Shown here: positions 52,380 to 60,523 of the stretch, piece by piece
Numbering within the stretch: the stretch's first letter is position 1
Layout of the letters: each line of letters starts with the position of its first letter
NCBI RefSeq assembly: GCF_001439845.1
Contig: NZ_JYLO01000004.1
Location: 186,001-250,000 of the forward strand
Reading direction: 5' to 3'
DNA from: Pseudomonas lactis
Lineage (GTDB): Bacteria > Pseudomonadota > Gammaproteobacteria > Pseudomonadales > Pseudomonadaceae
DNA: 64,000 bases
Translations under genes and position numbers: made by a program
Notes under the pieces: model-generated
What the model saw: only the letters and a program-made list of their open reading frames with translations
Databases searched by the model: none
What the model was told of the DNA's origin: nothing

Positions 52380-52550
52380 TCACGCCCCTGACTCAGGGTC
52401 TGTCGAAGGCCCGCCGGGAGCAACACCGCCTTGCTCCTTCCCGCGTTGTCCGCCTGCCGGAGCCTGCGATTTATCGTTTCGCTTCGCTGCCGACGGGCGC
52501 ACCTTGCGCTCGGAATGATTCGGTTCGTGGTGCTTCGAGGCTTCGCTCAT
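52380..52550 (-). CDS. Small basic disordered protein, 56 aa
   Basis: ATG 52550 follows GAGGAGGGCGGT. The product MSEASKHHEPNHSERKVRPS, continuing AAKRNDKSQAPAGGQRG, is fully hydrophilic, with many Lys, Arg, Gly and Pro residues, and is likely unstructured. It starts 21 bp after the stop of the short-chain dehydrogenase at 52572, so the two could be one transcript. Composition resembles small stress-linked proteins of the genus, but no family is certain. Confidence 0.5.
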   Translation of the reverse strand: MSEASKHHEPNHSERKVRPSAAKRNDKSQAPAGGQRGKEQGGVAPGGPSTDPESGA

Positions 52551-52571
52551 ACCGCCCTCCTCAATCACTGA

Positions 52572-53429
52572 TCAAAGTATCGGCTTGCCACCCGTCACAC
52601 CGTAGCGTTCGCCGGAGATGTAACTACCCTCATCCGACGCCAGCAGCACATAGATCGGCGCCACTTCCACTGGCTGGCCGGGACGTCCCAGTGGGGTGTT
52701 GCCACCAAAGTTTTTCACCATATCCTCCGTCATTGTCGAGACGATCAACGGTGTCCAGATGGGCCCGGGTGCCACGCTGTTGACGCGAATCCCGCGCTCG
52801 CCGAGCATCTGCGCCAGGCCGGCGGTGAAGTTGGCAATCGCGCCTTTGGTGGCCGCATAGGGCAACAGGCTGGGGTTGGGCATGTCGGAGTTGACCGAGC
52901 TGGTATTGATGATCGAACTGCCCTCGGCCATGTGAGGCAGCGCGGCCTTGCAGATGCGGAACATCGCGGTGATGTTGACGTTAAAGGTTTTCACCCAGTC
53001 CTCATCGGGGATGTCTTCCAGAGACTGATAGGTCATCTGGAACGCTGCGTTGTTGACCAGCACATCGATGCGGCCGAACTTCTCCACGGTGTCGTTGACG
53101 ATGGCCGTGCACTGCGCCGCATCGCCCAGGTCGCCGGGCAGTAACAGGCATTGACGACCCGCCGCCTCGACCCAGCGTGCGGTTTCCTTGGCGTCTTCAT
53201 GTTCATCCAGGTACGACACTGCCACGTCCGCGCCTTCACGTGCGAAGGCAATGGCCACCGCCCGCCCGATGCCGCTGTCGGCTCCGGTGACCAAGGCGAT
53301 TTTATTGGCGAGCCGGCCCGAGCCTTGGTACGACTGCTCACCGCAATCGGGCATCGGGTCCATCTTGCGCTGCTCACCGGGTACGGACTGTTGCTGGGGT
53401 TGGAACGGTGGTTTTGGATAGCTATTCAT
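52572..53429 (-). CDS. Short-chain dehydrogenase/reductase (YghA type), 285 aa
   Basis: ATG 53429 follows CCAGGAGAAGCTCTG. A polar extension of about 40 residues (PKPPFQPQQQSVPGEQRKMD) is typical of the YghA-like subgroup. The Rossmann core follows: ALVTGADSGIGRAVAIAFA, VLVNNAAFQ, INTSSVNSD with the catalytic Ser, and YAATKGAIANF with Tyr-Lys. It ends with SGERYGVTGGKPIL. Such NADP-dependent enzymes often belong to general-stress regulons; the substrate is unknown. It is divergent from the CheB-CheR fusion, with a 308-bp gap. Confidence 0.9.
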   Translation of the reverse strand: MNSYPKPPFQPQQQSVPGEQRKMDPMPDCGEQSYQGSGRLANKIALVTGADSGIGRAVAIAFAREGADVAVSYLDEHEDAKETARWVEAAGRQCLLLPGDLGDAAQCTAIVNDTVEKFGRIDVLVNNAAFQMTYQSLEDIPDEDWVKTFNVNITAMFRICKAALPHMAEGSSIINTSSVNSDMPNPSLLPYAATKGAIANFTAGLAQMLGERGIRVNSVAPGPIWTPLIVSTMTEDMVKNFGGNTPLGRPGQPVEVAPIYVLLASDEGSYISGERYGVTGGKPIL

Positions 53430-53737
53430 CAGAGCTTCTCCTGGGTGGGTTTCTCTTTGCGAGGGTTTGCCAGCAAGCGAAGTTCAGACGGTTTTTCAGA
53501 AAATCGGATAACCGTGCACCCACGGTGGCCACTCGTCAGTTTGATTAAACCTTCCGACGGTTGCGCGTCTCAACCGGGGCGTAGTGGTCCGTCGAATGAC
53601 CGGGTGGCCTCAAGGCATTTTTGTTGGCAGCAGGTTTTCAGCTATATTTCATCGTCGGTTCAGCCCTCGCCCTCGTTGTTCAAGTTCTTCCCTCTACACC
53701 CCGTCTTCCTGTGCGCCGTTAACCAAGGTTGGTATTT
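53430..53737. other. Divergent promoter region
   Basis: No gene was seen in this stretch. It must contain the promoters of both the short-chain dehydrogenase and the CheB-CheR fusion gene, but no consensus element stood out. A frame at 53151-53741 mostly overlaps the dehydrogenase antisense and was not accepted. Confidence 0.4.
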
Positions 53738-56700
53738 ATGAAGTCTGCCCCCCCGCGGTCCCCCAACGTACCGCAACGCAAAGATCTGACCCCCAGTAAC
53801 CTGAGTTTCCCGGTGGTGGGTATCGGTGCGTCAGCGGGCGGGTTGCAAGCCGTGAAAGCGTTTTTTGAGCACATGCCCAAAGACTGCGGCATGGCCTTCG
53901 TGGTGATCCTGCATCTTTCGCCCGACCATCAAAGCGTGGCGGACAAGATCATTCAGGAGACGACCCGCATGCCGGTGTCGCAGGTCAATGACGCCACGCC
54001 CATCGAAAAGAACCACGTGTACGTCATCTCACCGGCGCAGCTGTTGAAGATGAACGATGGCTACCTCGCGGTCTCGCCTGCCGTACGTGAAGACGGGACG
54101 CACATTGCCATCGACCTGTTTTTTCGCGACCTGGCAGACACCCATAAAGAACGCGCGTTTTGCCTGATCCTGTCCGGTACCGGCTCAGACGGCGCGGTGG
54201 GGCTGTCACGGATCAAAGAGCAAGGCGGCATCACCCTGGTGCAAGCCCCGGAAGACGCCGAGTACGATGGCATGCCGCTGGCGGCCATCGAAACCCAGAT
54301 GGTCGACCTGGTGCTGCCTGTGGTGGAAATGCCGCAGAAGCTGCTGGAACTGTGGCGCAATGCCCAGTCGATTGTGCTGCCCACCGCCAACGACCCGGAG
54401 ATCAAGACCACCCCACCCAGCTCCGAACGCGATGCCGCCGTGGCCGAACAACTGTTGCTGGATATTCTGATCCAACTGCGCGCCAGTACCGGGCATGACT
54501 TCAAGCATTACAAACGCGCCACGGTGTTGCGTCGTATCGAGCGGCGCTTGCAGGTCACGGCTCAACCCGACCTGGCCACCTATTACAACTTCCTTCAGGC
54601 CAACCCGGACGAAACCAAGGCGTTGCTGGGCGACATGCTGATTGGCGTGACCAACTTCTTCCGCGACCGCGAGGCCTTCGAAGCGCTTGAGCGAGACGTG
54701 ATCCCCAACCTGGTGAAGTCACTGGAAGACAGCGTGCCGCACCGTGAGGAGGTGCGTATCTGGTCGGCGGGTTGCTCAACCGGCGAGGAGGCTTACAGCC
54801 TGGCGATGCTGGTGGCCGAGCAACTGGCGCTGGATGCCAGCGGCGCAAAGATGCAGGTGTTTGCCACCGATATTGATGAGCGGGCCATTACCCATGGCCG
54901 CAACGGCGTGTACCCCGAAGCGATCATCACCGACGTACCGCCCCAACGGTTGCGCCAGTACTTTGCCAAAGAGAAGAACCAGCACTACCGGGTGCGCAAG
55001 GAAATTCGCGAGAAGGTGCTGTTCGCCAAACACAGCCTGCTGGCCGACCCACCGTTCTCGCAGATCGACCTGATTGTGTGCCGAAACCTGTTGATCTACC
55101 TGGACCGCGAAGTGCAACGCGACATCCTGCAAATGTTCCACTTCGCGTTGCGCCCCGGTGGTTACCTGTTCCTTGGCTCTTCGGAGTCGGCCGACGGCTG
55201 CCTGGACCTGTTTGTACCGGTAGACAAACGCAACCGCATTTTTCGTGTGCGCGCCGGCTCTTCAGCGGTACGCCGCGCCCCGACCATGCCGCGAGGCGGC
55301 TATCTGCGCCCGAGCACCACGACACTGACGATTGAAACCAAGGCGCCCAACAAGGTCTCGTTCGCGGATATCCACCTGCGCGCCCTGGAAAAAGCCGCGC
55401 CGCCCAGCGTCATCGTGAATATGCAGGCCGATATCCTGCACATGAGCGAAGGCGCCGGGCGATTCCTGCGCTACGTGGCCGGCGAGGTGACGCACAACCT
55501 GCTGACGCTGGTGCACCCCGATTTGCGCCTGGATATTCGCACCACGCTGTTCCAGGTCCAGCAATCGAATAACCCGGTGTCTTCGCGCAAGATCCGCATC
55601 CAACGCGAGCAAGGCCCCTTCCTGGTGGACATCAGCGCCCGCCCCTACCGCGATGAAGCGACCGAAAACGACTACGTGCTGGTGATCTTCCAGGAAACCG
55701 CCGTCGACCCGTTGCTGCCCGACATCGACGCCGTCAGCCAGGCCGAAAACGCGATCATGAGCAACCTGGAGCGCGAGCTGCAACGCACCAAGTTGCACCT
55801 GCAGGACACCATCGAACAGGCGGAAGTCTCCAGCGAGGAACTCAAGGCCTCCAACGAAGAAATGCAGGCGGTCAACGAAGAACTGCGCTCGGCCACCGAG
55901 GAGCTGGAAACCAGCAAGGAAGAGTTGCAGTCGATCAACGAAGAATTGCTGACCGTCAATTTCGAGCTCAAGACCAAGGTGGAAGAGACGGACAAGGTCA
56001 ACGATTACCTGACCAACCTGATCGCGTCCACCGACATTGCCACGGTCTTCGTCGACCGCAACATGCGCATTCGCTGGTTCACACCGCGGGCCACGGATAT
56101 TTTTAGCATGCTGCCCGTGGACACCGGGCGTTCGCTGCTGGACATCACCCACCGCCTCGATTACCCGCAAATGACCGAAGACGCCACCACCGTGTTTGAG
56201 TCGCTGAGCATGATCGAGCGGGAAATCAGCAGCAACGACGACCGCTGGTACATTGCGCGGTTACTGCCGTACCGCTCCAGCGAAGATCACATTGACGGCA
56301 CCGTGCTGACCTTCATTGATATCACCAAGCGGCGCCAGGCCGAAGAGGAACTGCGTCTGGGCGAGGAGCGCATGCGCCTGGTCGCCGAGAGCACCCATGA
56401 CTTTGCCATCATCATCCTCGATGATCATGGCGCCATCACCGACTGGAACACCGGTGCCGAACTGATCTTCGGCTACACCAAGGACGAGGTGCTGGGCGCT
56501 TATTACGACCTGATTTTCTCCCCGGAAGACCGCTCCGCTGGCGTGCCGGAGAGCGAACTGCGCACCGCCCGCGAACATGGGCGTGGCGAAGATGAACGCT
56601 GGCACGTGCGCAAGGACGGCAGCCGCTTCTATTGCAGTGGCGAGGTCACCCAGCTCAAGAGCAACAGTTTGCGCGGCTACGTCAAGATTGCCCGCGACCT

Positions 56701-57883
56701 TACCGGCCACAAGCGCACGCAAGATGAACAGAATCAGCGCTTGAAGGAAACCCAGACCAACAGCCACCTCAAGGATGAGTTCTTCGCGGTGATGTCCCAC
56801 GAACTCAAGCATCCGTTGAACCTGATCCAGCTGAACGCCGAACTGTTGCGGCGCTTGCCCGCCACCAAGGTTGCGGGCCCGGCCATCAAGGCGGTCAATA
56901 CCATCTGCGAAGCGGTGTCCAGCCAGGCGCGGATCATTGACGACCTGCTGGACGTCGCCCGGGTTCGCACGGGCAAGCTGAAGCTGAAAAAGCAACCGAT
57001 CGACCTGATTCGCACCCTCAAGGACATTCATAGCGTGGTGCTTGCCGACGGTCATCGTCGCCAGGTCAGCCTTCAGACACCTTCGGTGCCGGGCCCGTTG
57101 ATCGTTGACGTAGACCCGACGCGCATCGAGCAAGTGATCTGGAACCTGGTCAACAACGCCCTGAAATTCACCCCCGAGGACGGCCAGGTGCAGTTGGTGG
57201 TCAGCCGAACGGACGGGCGCGCGCAACTGGACGTCATCGACAGCGGCGCAGGCCTGGCCGCAGACAGCCTGGAGAAAATCTTCGACCTGTTCGGGCAAGC
57301 GGAAAATCAGCATCAGACCCATCAGCGTGAAGGCCTGGGCATTGGCTTGTCGCTGGTACGGCAGTTGGTGGAGGCCCATGGTGGTTCGGTGAGTGTGCAG
57401 TCGCGAGGGTTGGGCTTCGGTTGCACCTTCTCGATCTGGCTGCCTCTGTGCGTACAGCAGGATCATCTGCTCGATAGCGGCGCTACCCAGAACGAAGATC
57501 AGCGCCTCAATGGCCTCAAGGTTCTACTGGTCGATGATTCAGCCGAAGTCCTTGAGGTGCTGAACATGCTGCTGGAAATGGAAGGCGCCCAAGTGAGCGC
57601 CTTCAGCGACCCTTTGAGCGCGCTTGAAACAGCCCGGGATGCCCATTACGACGTGATTATTTCGGACATCGGCATGCCGAAAATGAATGGCCATGAGCTG
57701 ATGCAGAAGCTGCGTAAAGTAGGCCACCTTCGACAGGCTCCCGCCATCGCCTTAACGGGCTATGGCGCTGGCAATGACCAGAAAAAGGCGACTGAATCGG
57801 GCTTTAATGCGCATGTCAGCAAACCCGTTGGCCATGATTCGCTCATCACCTTGATCGAAAAACTGTGCCGCTCCCGCCCCTAG
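53738..57883 (+). CDS. CheB-CheR-PAS-histidine kinase-receiver fusion protein, 1381 aa
   Basis: ATG 53738 follows AAGGTTGGTATTT. Domains in order: CheB methylesterase (about 20-210; GIGASAGG, LHLSPDH, GTGSDGA carry Ser, His and Asp), CheR methyltransferase (about 230-505; SAGCSTGEEAYSLA, VCRNLLIYLD), a PAS-like region, and a long Glu-rich coiled coil (about 660-745; SNEEMQAVNEELRSATEELE). Two PAS domains follow, then HisKA (MSHELKHPLNLIQLNAELL), ATPase (IGLSLVRQLVEAHGG) and a C-terminal receiver (VLLVDDSAEV, ISDIGMPKMNG). No chemoreceptor gene is near. These fusions are thought to tune non-chemotactic signalling; the target here is unknown. Confidence 0.95.
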   Translation: MKSAPPRSPNVPQRKDLTPSNLSFPVVGIGASAGGLQAVKAFFEHMPKDCGMAFVVILHLSPDHQSVADKIIQETTRMPVSQVNDATPIEKNHVYVISPAQLLKMNDGYLAVSPAVREDGTHIAIDLFFRDLADTHKERAFCLILSGTGSDGAVGLSRIKEQGGITLVQAPEDAEYDGMPLAAIETQMVDLVLPVVEMPQKLLELWRNAQSIVLPTANDPEIKTTPPSSERDAAVAEQLLLDILIQLRASTGHDFKHYKRATVLRRIERRLQVTAQPDLATYYNFLQANPDETKALLGDMLIGVTNFFRDREAFEALERDVIPNLVKSLEDSVPHREEVRIWSAGCSTGEEAYSLAMLVAEQLALDASGAKMQVFATDIDERAITHGRNGVYPEAIITDVPPQRLRQYFAKEKNQHYRVRKEIREKVLFAKHSLLADPPFSQIDLIVCRNLLIYLDREVQRDILQMFHFALRPGGYLFLGSSESADGCLDLFVPVDKRNRIFRVRAGSSAVRRAPTMPRGGYLRPSTTTLTIETKAPNKVSFADIHLRALEKAAPPSVIVNMQADILHMSEGAGRFLRYVAGEVTHNLLTLVHPDLRLDIRTTLFQVQQSNNPVSSRKIRIQREQGPFLVDISARPYRDEATENDYVLVIFQETAVDPLLPDIDAVSQAENAIMSNLERELQRTKLHLQDTIEQAEVSSEELKASNEEMQAVNEELRSATEELETSKEELQSINEELLTVNFELKTKVEETDKVNDYLTNLIASTDIATVFVDRNMRIRWFTPRATDIFSMLPVDTGRSLLDITHRLDYPQMTEDATTVFESLSMIEREISSNDDRWYIARLLPYRSSEDHIDGTVLTFIDITKRRQAEEELRLGEERMRLVAESTHDFAIIILDDHGAITDWNTGAELIFGYTKDEVLGAYYDLIFSPEDRSAGVPESELRTAREHGRGEDERWHVRKDGSRFYCSGEVTQLKSNSLRGYVKIARDLTGHKRTQDEQNQRLKETQTNSHLKDEFFAVMSHELKHPLNLIQLNAELLRRLPATKVAGPAIKAVNTICEAVSSQARIIDDLLDVARVRTGKLKLKKQPIDLIRTLKDIHSVVLADGHRRQVSLQTPSVPGPLIVDVDPTRIEQVIWNLVNNALKFTPEDGQVQLVVSRTDGRAQLDVIDSGAGLAADSLEKIFDLFGQAENQHQTHQREGLGIGLSLVRQLVEAHGGSVSVQSRGLGFGCTFSIWLPLCVQQDHLLDSGATQNEDQRLNGLKVLLVDDSAEVLEVLNMLLEMEGAQVSAFSDPLSALETARDAHYDVIISDIGMPKMNGHELMQKLRKVGHLRQAPAIALTGYGAGNDQKKATESGFNAHVSKPVGHDSLITLIEKLCRSRP

Positions 57884-57898
57884 GCGTGGGGCAGGCGT

Positions 57899-58417
57899 TC
57901 AAGGGTAGATGAACTGAGAAAAGCGCACGGACGCGCCCGTTTCTGGTCGCGACACCTGGGTCTCCACACTGCCCATCGTGTCGCTGCGCAAGGTCAGGTA
58001 CAACACGGCCTGGCCGGCGCTGTCACTCAGCATCCAGACGCTCACACCCTCCCCGGCCGCCCTGGCCTTGAGCGGCTGAGGCTGCAGCATCTCGATATTG
58101 AAACCGCGCAGCAGCTCACCGCTCAACTCAATCTCCAGGGGCTCTTGGGCCTTACCTAGCACATGAATCACCAGCCCATCGGAAGCGCCATTGCGTAAAA
58201 AGCGTTGGTACTCCACGCGCAACTGCCCATCGGCACTGCGCACCTCACGGGTGCTCAGTGGCCCGCTGGAAAACAGGCCCGCCAGGCTCAGCCCGATCAA
58301 CACCAGCAGCGCATACCACCCCACCCGCTCAAAGCGCCAGACCTTGCGCTGCAAGGCCATGTTTTCCTGCACCGGATAATTGCGGCTGTGTAAGTCGTCA
58401 GGGTCTGGGTTGTTCAT
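57899..58417 (-). CDS. Hypothetical membrane-anchored protein, 172 aa
   Basis: The start is taken at 58417 (MNNPDPDDLHSRNYPVQENMALQRKVWRFERVGW). One helix (YALLVLIGLSLAGLF) anchors a periplasmic domain rich in beta strands (LRVEYQRFLRNGAS, GQAVLYLTLRSDTMG). No domain is recognised. It follows the PLDc_N-type gene by 14 bp on the same strand and is likely co-transcribed with it. Confidence 0.7.
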   Translation of the reverse strand: MNNPDPDDLHSRNYPVQENMALQRKVWRFERVGWYALLVLIGLSLAGLFSSGPLSTREVRSADGQLRVEYQRFLRNGASDGLVIHVLGKAQEPLEIELSGELLRGFNIEMLQPQPLKARAAGEGVSVWMLSDSAGQAVLYLTLRSDTMGSVETQVSRPETGASVRFSQFIYP

Positions 58418-58431
58418 AGCCGGGCCCGGAC

Positions 58432-58653
58432 TCAACCCTTGCTGTGCTCGGGAGAAGACGGTCCCTTGGTGACACCCCGTGGGCCGGCAATCGCCCATAT
58501 CGCGGCGCCCAGGAACGGCAGTACCACGACTACCGCACTCCAGCCTGCCTTGCTTGCCGAGGCGTTATCGCTGCGCCAGATGCTGTTGATGATCCACGCA
58601 TCGAGCAGTACGAGGATCACTGCCAGGCCTATCCAGAAGTAAGTGGTTTGCAT
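58432..58653 (-). CDS. Small membrane protein with PLDc_N-type domain, 73 aa
   Basis: ATG 58653 follows CTGGAGGTGCATC. Two membrane helices (YFWIGLAVILVLLDAWII and AVVVVLPFLGAAIWAIAG) with WR between and PRG after are the pattern of the phospholipase D N-terminal (PLDc_N) domain found as a free-standing small protein. It is the first gene of a two-gene unit with the anchored protein downstream. Its own role is unknown. Confidence 0.75.
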   Translation of the reverse strand: MQTTYFWIGLAVILVLLDAWIINSIWRSDNASASKAGWSAVVVVLPFLGAAIWAIAGPRGVTKGPSSPEHSKG

Positions 58654-58887
58654 GATGCACCTCCAGGTTATGTAACTTTTGGTGCGCGGGTGCGGGCAGG
58701 GTTCATTATTTTTAGGTTCTCTGCCTGGCGCTTGGTTTGCCGCCATCATGCGGGCAACTTCGCCGATCTACTTAATGATCGAACCTCTTCAAACAAGACA
58801 AGCTGAAACGTCTCAGCTCCTATAAAAAGCCAAATCATGCACAAATGCATTTTTTGCCTTGACCACGGGAATCGAGTCTTCTAAAGT

Positions 58888-58917
58888 CAAATCACTGTAT
58901 ATGAATACAGTAATTTG
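58888..58917. promoter_or_regulatory. LexA-type palindrome before the levansucrase gene
   Basis: The core CTGTAT-ATGA-ATACAG (58895-58910) fits the SOS-box pattern CTGT-N8-ACAG. The symmetry extends outward to CAAAT / ATTTG. It ends 32 bp before the levansucrase ATG, where a repressor would cover the promoter. In P. syringae, levansucrase genes are driven by a prophage-associated element (from memory), which would fit phage-type control. Confidence 0.55.
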
Positions 58918-58942
58918 ATTCCCTTCATGGACGAGACTTACT

Positions 58943-60217
58943 ATGAAAAGCACCCCTTCGAAATTTGGCAAAACACCCCATCAACCCAGCCTGTGGACCC
59001 GCGCCGATGCGCTTAAAGTGCATGCGGACGACCCCACCACCACCCAGCCGCTGGTCAGTGCGAACTTCCCGGTATTGAGTGACGAGGTGTTTATCTGGGA
59101 CACCATGCCGCTGCGTGATATCGACGGCAACATCACCTCCGTCGATGGGTGGTCGGTGATCTTCACCCTCACCGCGGATCGCCACCCGAACGACCCGCAA
59201 TACCTCGATCAGAATGGCAACTACGACGTCATCCGCGACTGGAACGATCGCCATGGCCGGGCAAAGATGTACTACTGGTTCTCCCGCACCGGCAAAGACT
59301 GGAAGCTCGGCGGCCGAGTGATGGCTGAAGGGGTTTCGCCCACCGTGCGCGAATGGGCCGGCACGCCGATCCTGTTGAACGAGCAAGGCGAAGTAGACCT
59401 GTACTACACCGCCGTCACGCCCGGCGCGACCATCGTCAAGGTGCGTGGCCGCGTGGTGACCACCGAGCATGGCGTCAGCCTGGTGGGCTTTGAGAAGGTC
59501 AAGCCGCTGTTCGAGGCGGACGGCAAGATGTACCAGACCGAAGCGCAAAATGCGTTCTGGGGCTTTCGCGATCCATGGCCGTTCCGCGACCCGAAAGACG
59601 GCAAGCTGTACATGCTGTTCGAAGGCAACGTGGCTGGCGAACGCGGCTCGCACAAGGTCGGTAAAGCCGAAATCGGCGACGTGCCGCCAGGTTATGAAGA
59701 CGTCGGTAACTCGCGCTTCCAGACTGCCTGCGTCGGTATCGCCGTGGCCCGCGACGAAGACGGCGACGACTGGGAAATGCTGCCACCGCTGCTGACCGCG
59801 GTGGGCGTCAACGACCAGACCGAACGCCCGCACTTCGTGTTCCAGGACGGCAAGTACTACCTGTTCACCATCAGCCACACCTTCACCTACGCCGACGGCG
59901 TGACCGGCCCGGACGGCGTGTACGGCTTCGTCGCCGATTCGCTGTTCGGTCCGTATGTGCCGTTGAACGGCTCTGGTCTGGTACTGGGCAACCCGTCCTC
60001 CCAACCGTTCCAGACCTACTCGCACTGCGTCATGCCCAACGGCCTGGTGACCTCCTTCATCGACAGCGTACCGACCGACGACACCGGCACGCAGATCCGT
60101 ATCGGCGGCACCGAAGCACCGACGGTGGGCATCAAGATCAAAGGGCAGCAAACGTTTGTGGTCGCTGAGTATGACTACGGTTACATCCCGCCGATGCTCG
60201 ACGTTACGCTCAAGTAA
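58943..60217 (+). CDS. lsc: Levansucrase (GH68), 424 aa
   Basis: ATG 58943 follows GGACGAGACTTACT. The protein is collinear with Pseudomonas Lsc. The nucleophile is Asp53 (FIWDTMPLR), the transition-state Asp is Asp210 in GFRDPWP, and the general acid Glu294 lies in [10 protein letters not shown]. Other blocks are [26 protein letters not shown] and [13 protein letters not shown]. It splits sucrose and builds levan. There is no cleavable signal peptide, as in its relatives, which are exported by a route not based on one. It is monocistronic; a strong hairpin follows at 60303. Confidence 0.97.
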   Translation: MKSTPSKFGKTPHQPSLWTRADALKVHADDPTTTQPLVSANFPVLSDEVFIWDTMPLRDIDGNITSVDGWSVIFTLTADRHPNDPQYLDQNGNYDVIRDWNDRHGRAKMYYWFSRTGKDWKLGGRVMAEGVSPTVREWAGTPILLNEQGEVDLYYTAVTPGATIVKVRGRVVTTEHGVSLVGFEKVKPLFEADGKMYQTEAQNAFWGFRDPWPFRDPKDGKLYMLFEGNVAGERGSHKVGKAEIGDVPPGYEDVGNSRFQTACVGIAVARDEDGDDWEMLPPLLTAVGVNDQTERPHFVFQDGKYYLFTISHTFTYADGVTGPDGVYGFVADSLFGPYVPLNGSGLVLGNPSSQPFQTYSHCVMPNGLVTSFIDSVPTDDTGTQIRIGGTEAPTVGIKIKGQQTFVVAEYDYGYIPPMLDVTLK

Positions 60218-60302
60218 CCGGAGGCTGTAAGGCAACGGGTTTGAATTCGGTGACAAACCCGTAGTGGATAGCATCGAGATATCCCGTCTGATGCAACTTA
60301 CG

Positions 60303-60340
60303 CCCCCTCACTGGCTACAAGGATGTAGCTAGTGAGGGGG
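60303..60340 (+). terminator. Long hairpin after the levansucrase gene
   Basis: A 17-bp stem (CCCCCTCACTGGCTACA with TGTAGCTAGTGAGGGGG, one G-T pair) has a 4-base loop. It lies 85 bp after the stop codon, with no T-run. It probably serves as a 3' stabiliser or terminator for the levansucrase transcript. Confidence 0.55.
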
Positions 60341-60352
60341 GTGCGCGCCGCA

Positions 60353-60493
60353 CCTGTGGCGAGGGAGCTTGCTCCCGTAGCGGTCTGACAGCAGACGCTG
60401 CTCTCACTGACACGCCGCGATCCAAATGTGGGGAATCAGGTAGATACGCCTAGGCTGACAGGCCGTCACGGCAGCAAGCTCCCTCGCCACAGG
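60353..60493. repeat. REP doublet of the GGCGAGGGAGC type
   Basis: Arms 60353-60373 (CCTGTGGCGAGGGAGCTTGC) and 60473-60493 are inverted copies. A single arm of the same type stands at 7771-7789. It fills the space between the convergent levansucrase and lipase genes. Confidence 0.75.
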
Positions 60494-60523
60494 TTCAGCG
60501 TCACATCACCGTTGCTTGGAGAT

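Noticed and set aside
56261..57466. A 401-codon minus-strand frame inside the CheB-CheR fusion
   Set aside because: Antisense shadow; the fusion protein is collinear with known domains throughout.
58925..60274. A 449-codon frame antisense to the levansucrase gene
   Set aside because: It mirrors the levansucrase gene, whose protein is unmistakable. The antisense translation is His/Arg/Val-rich with no domain, as expected from GC-rich third positions.
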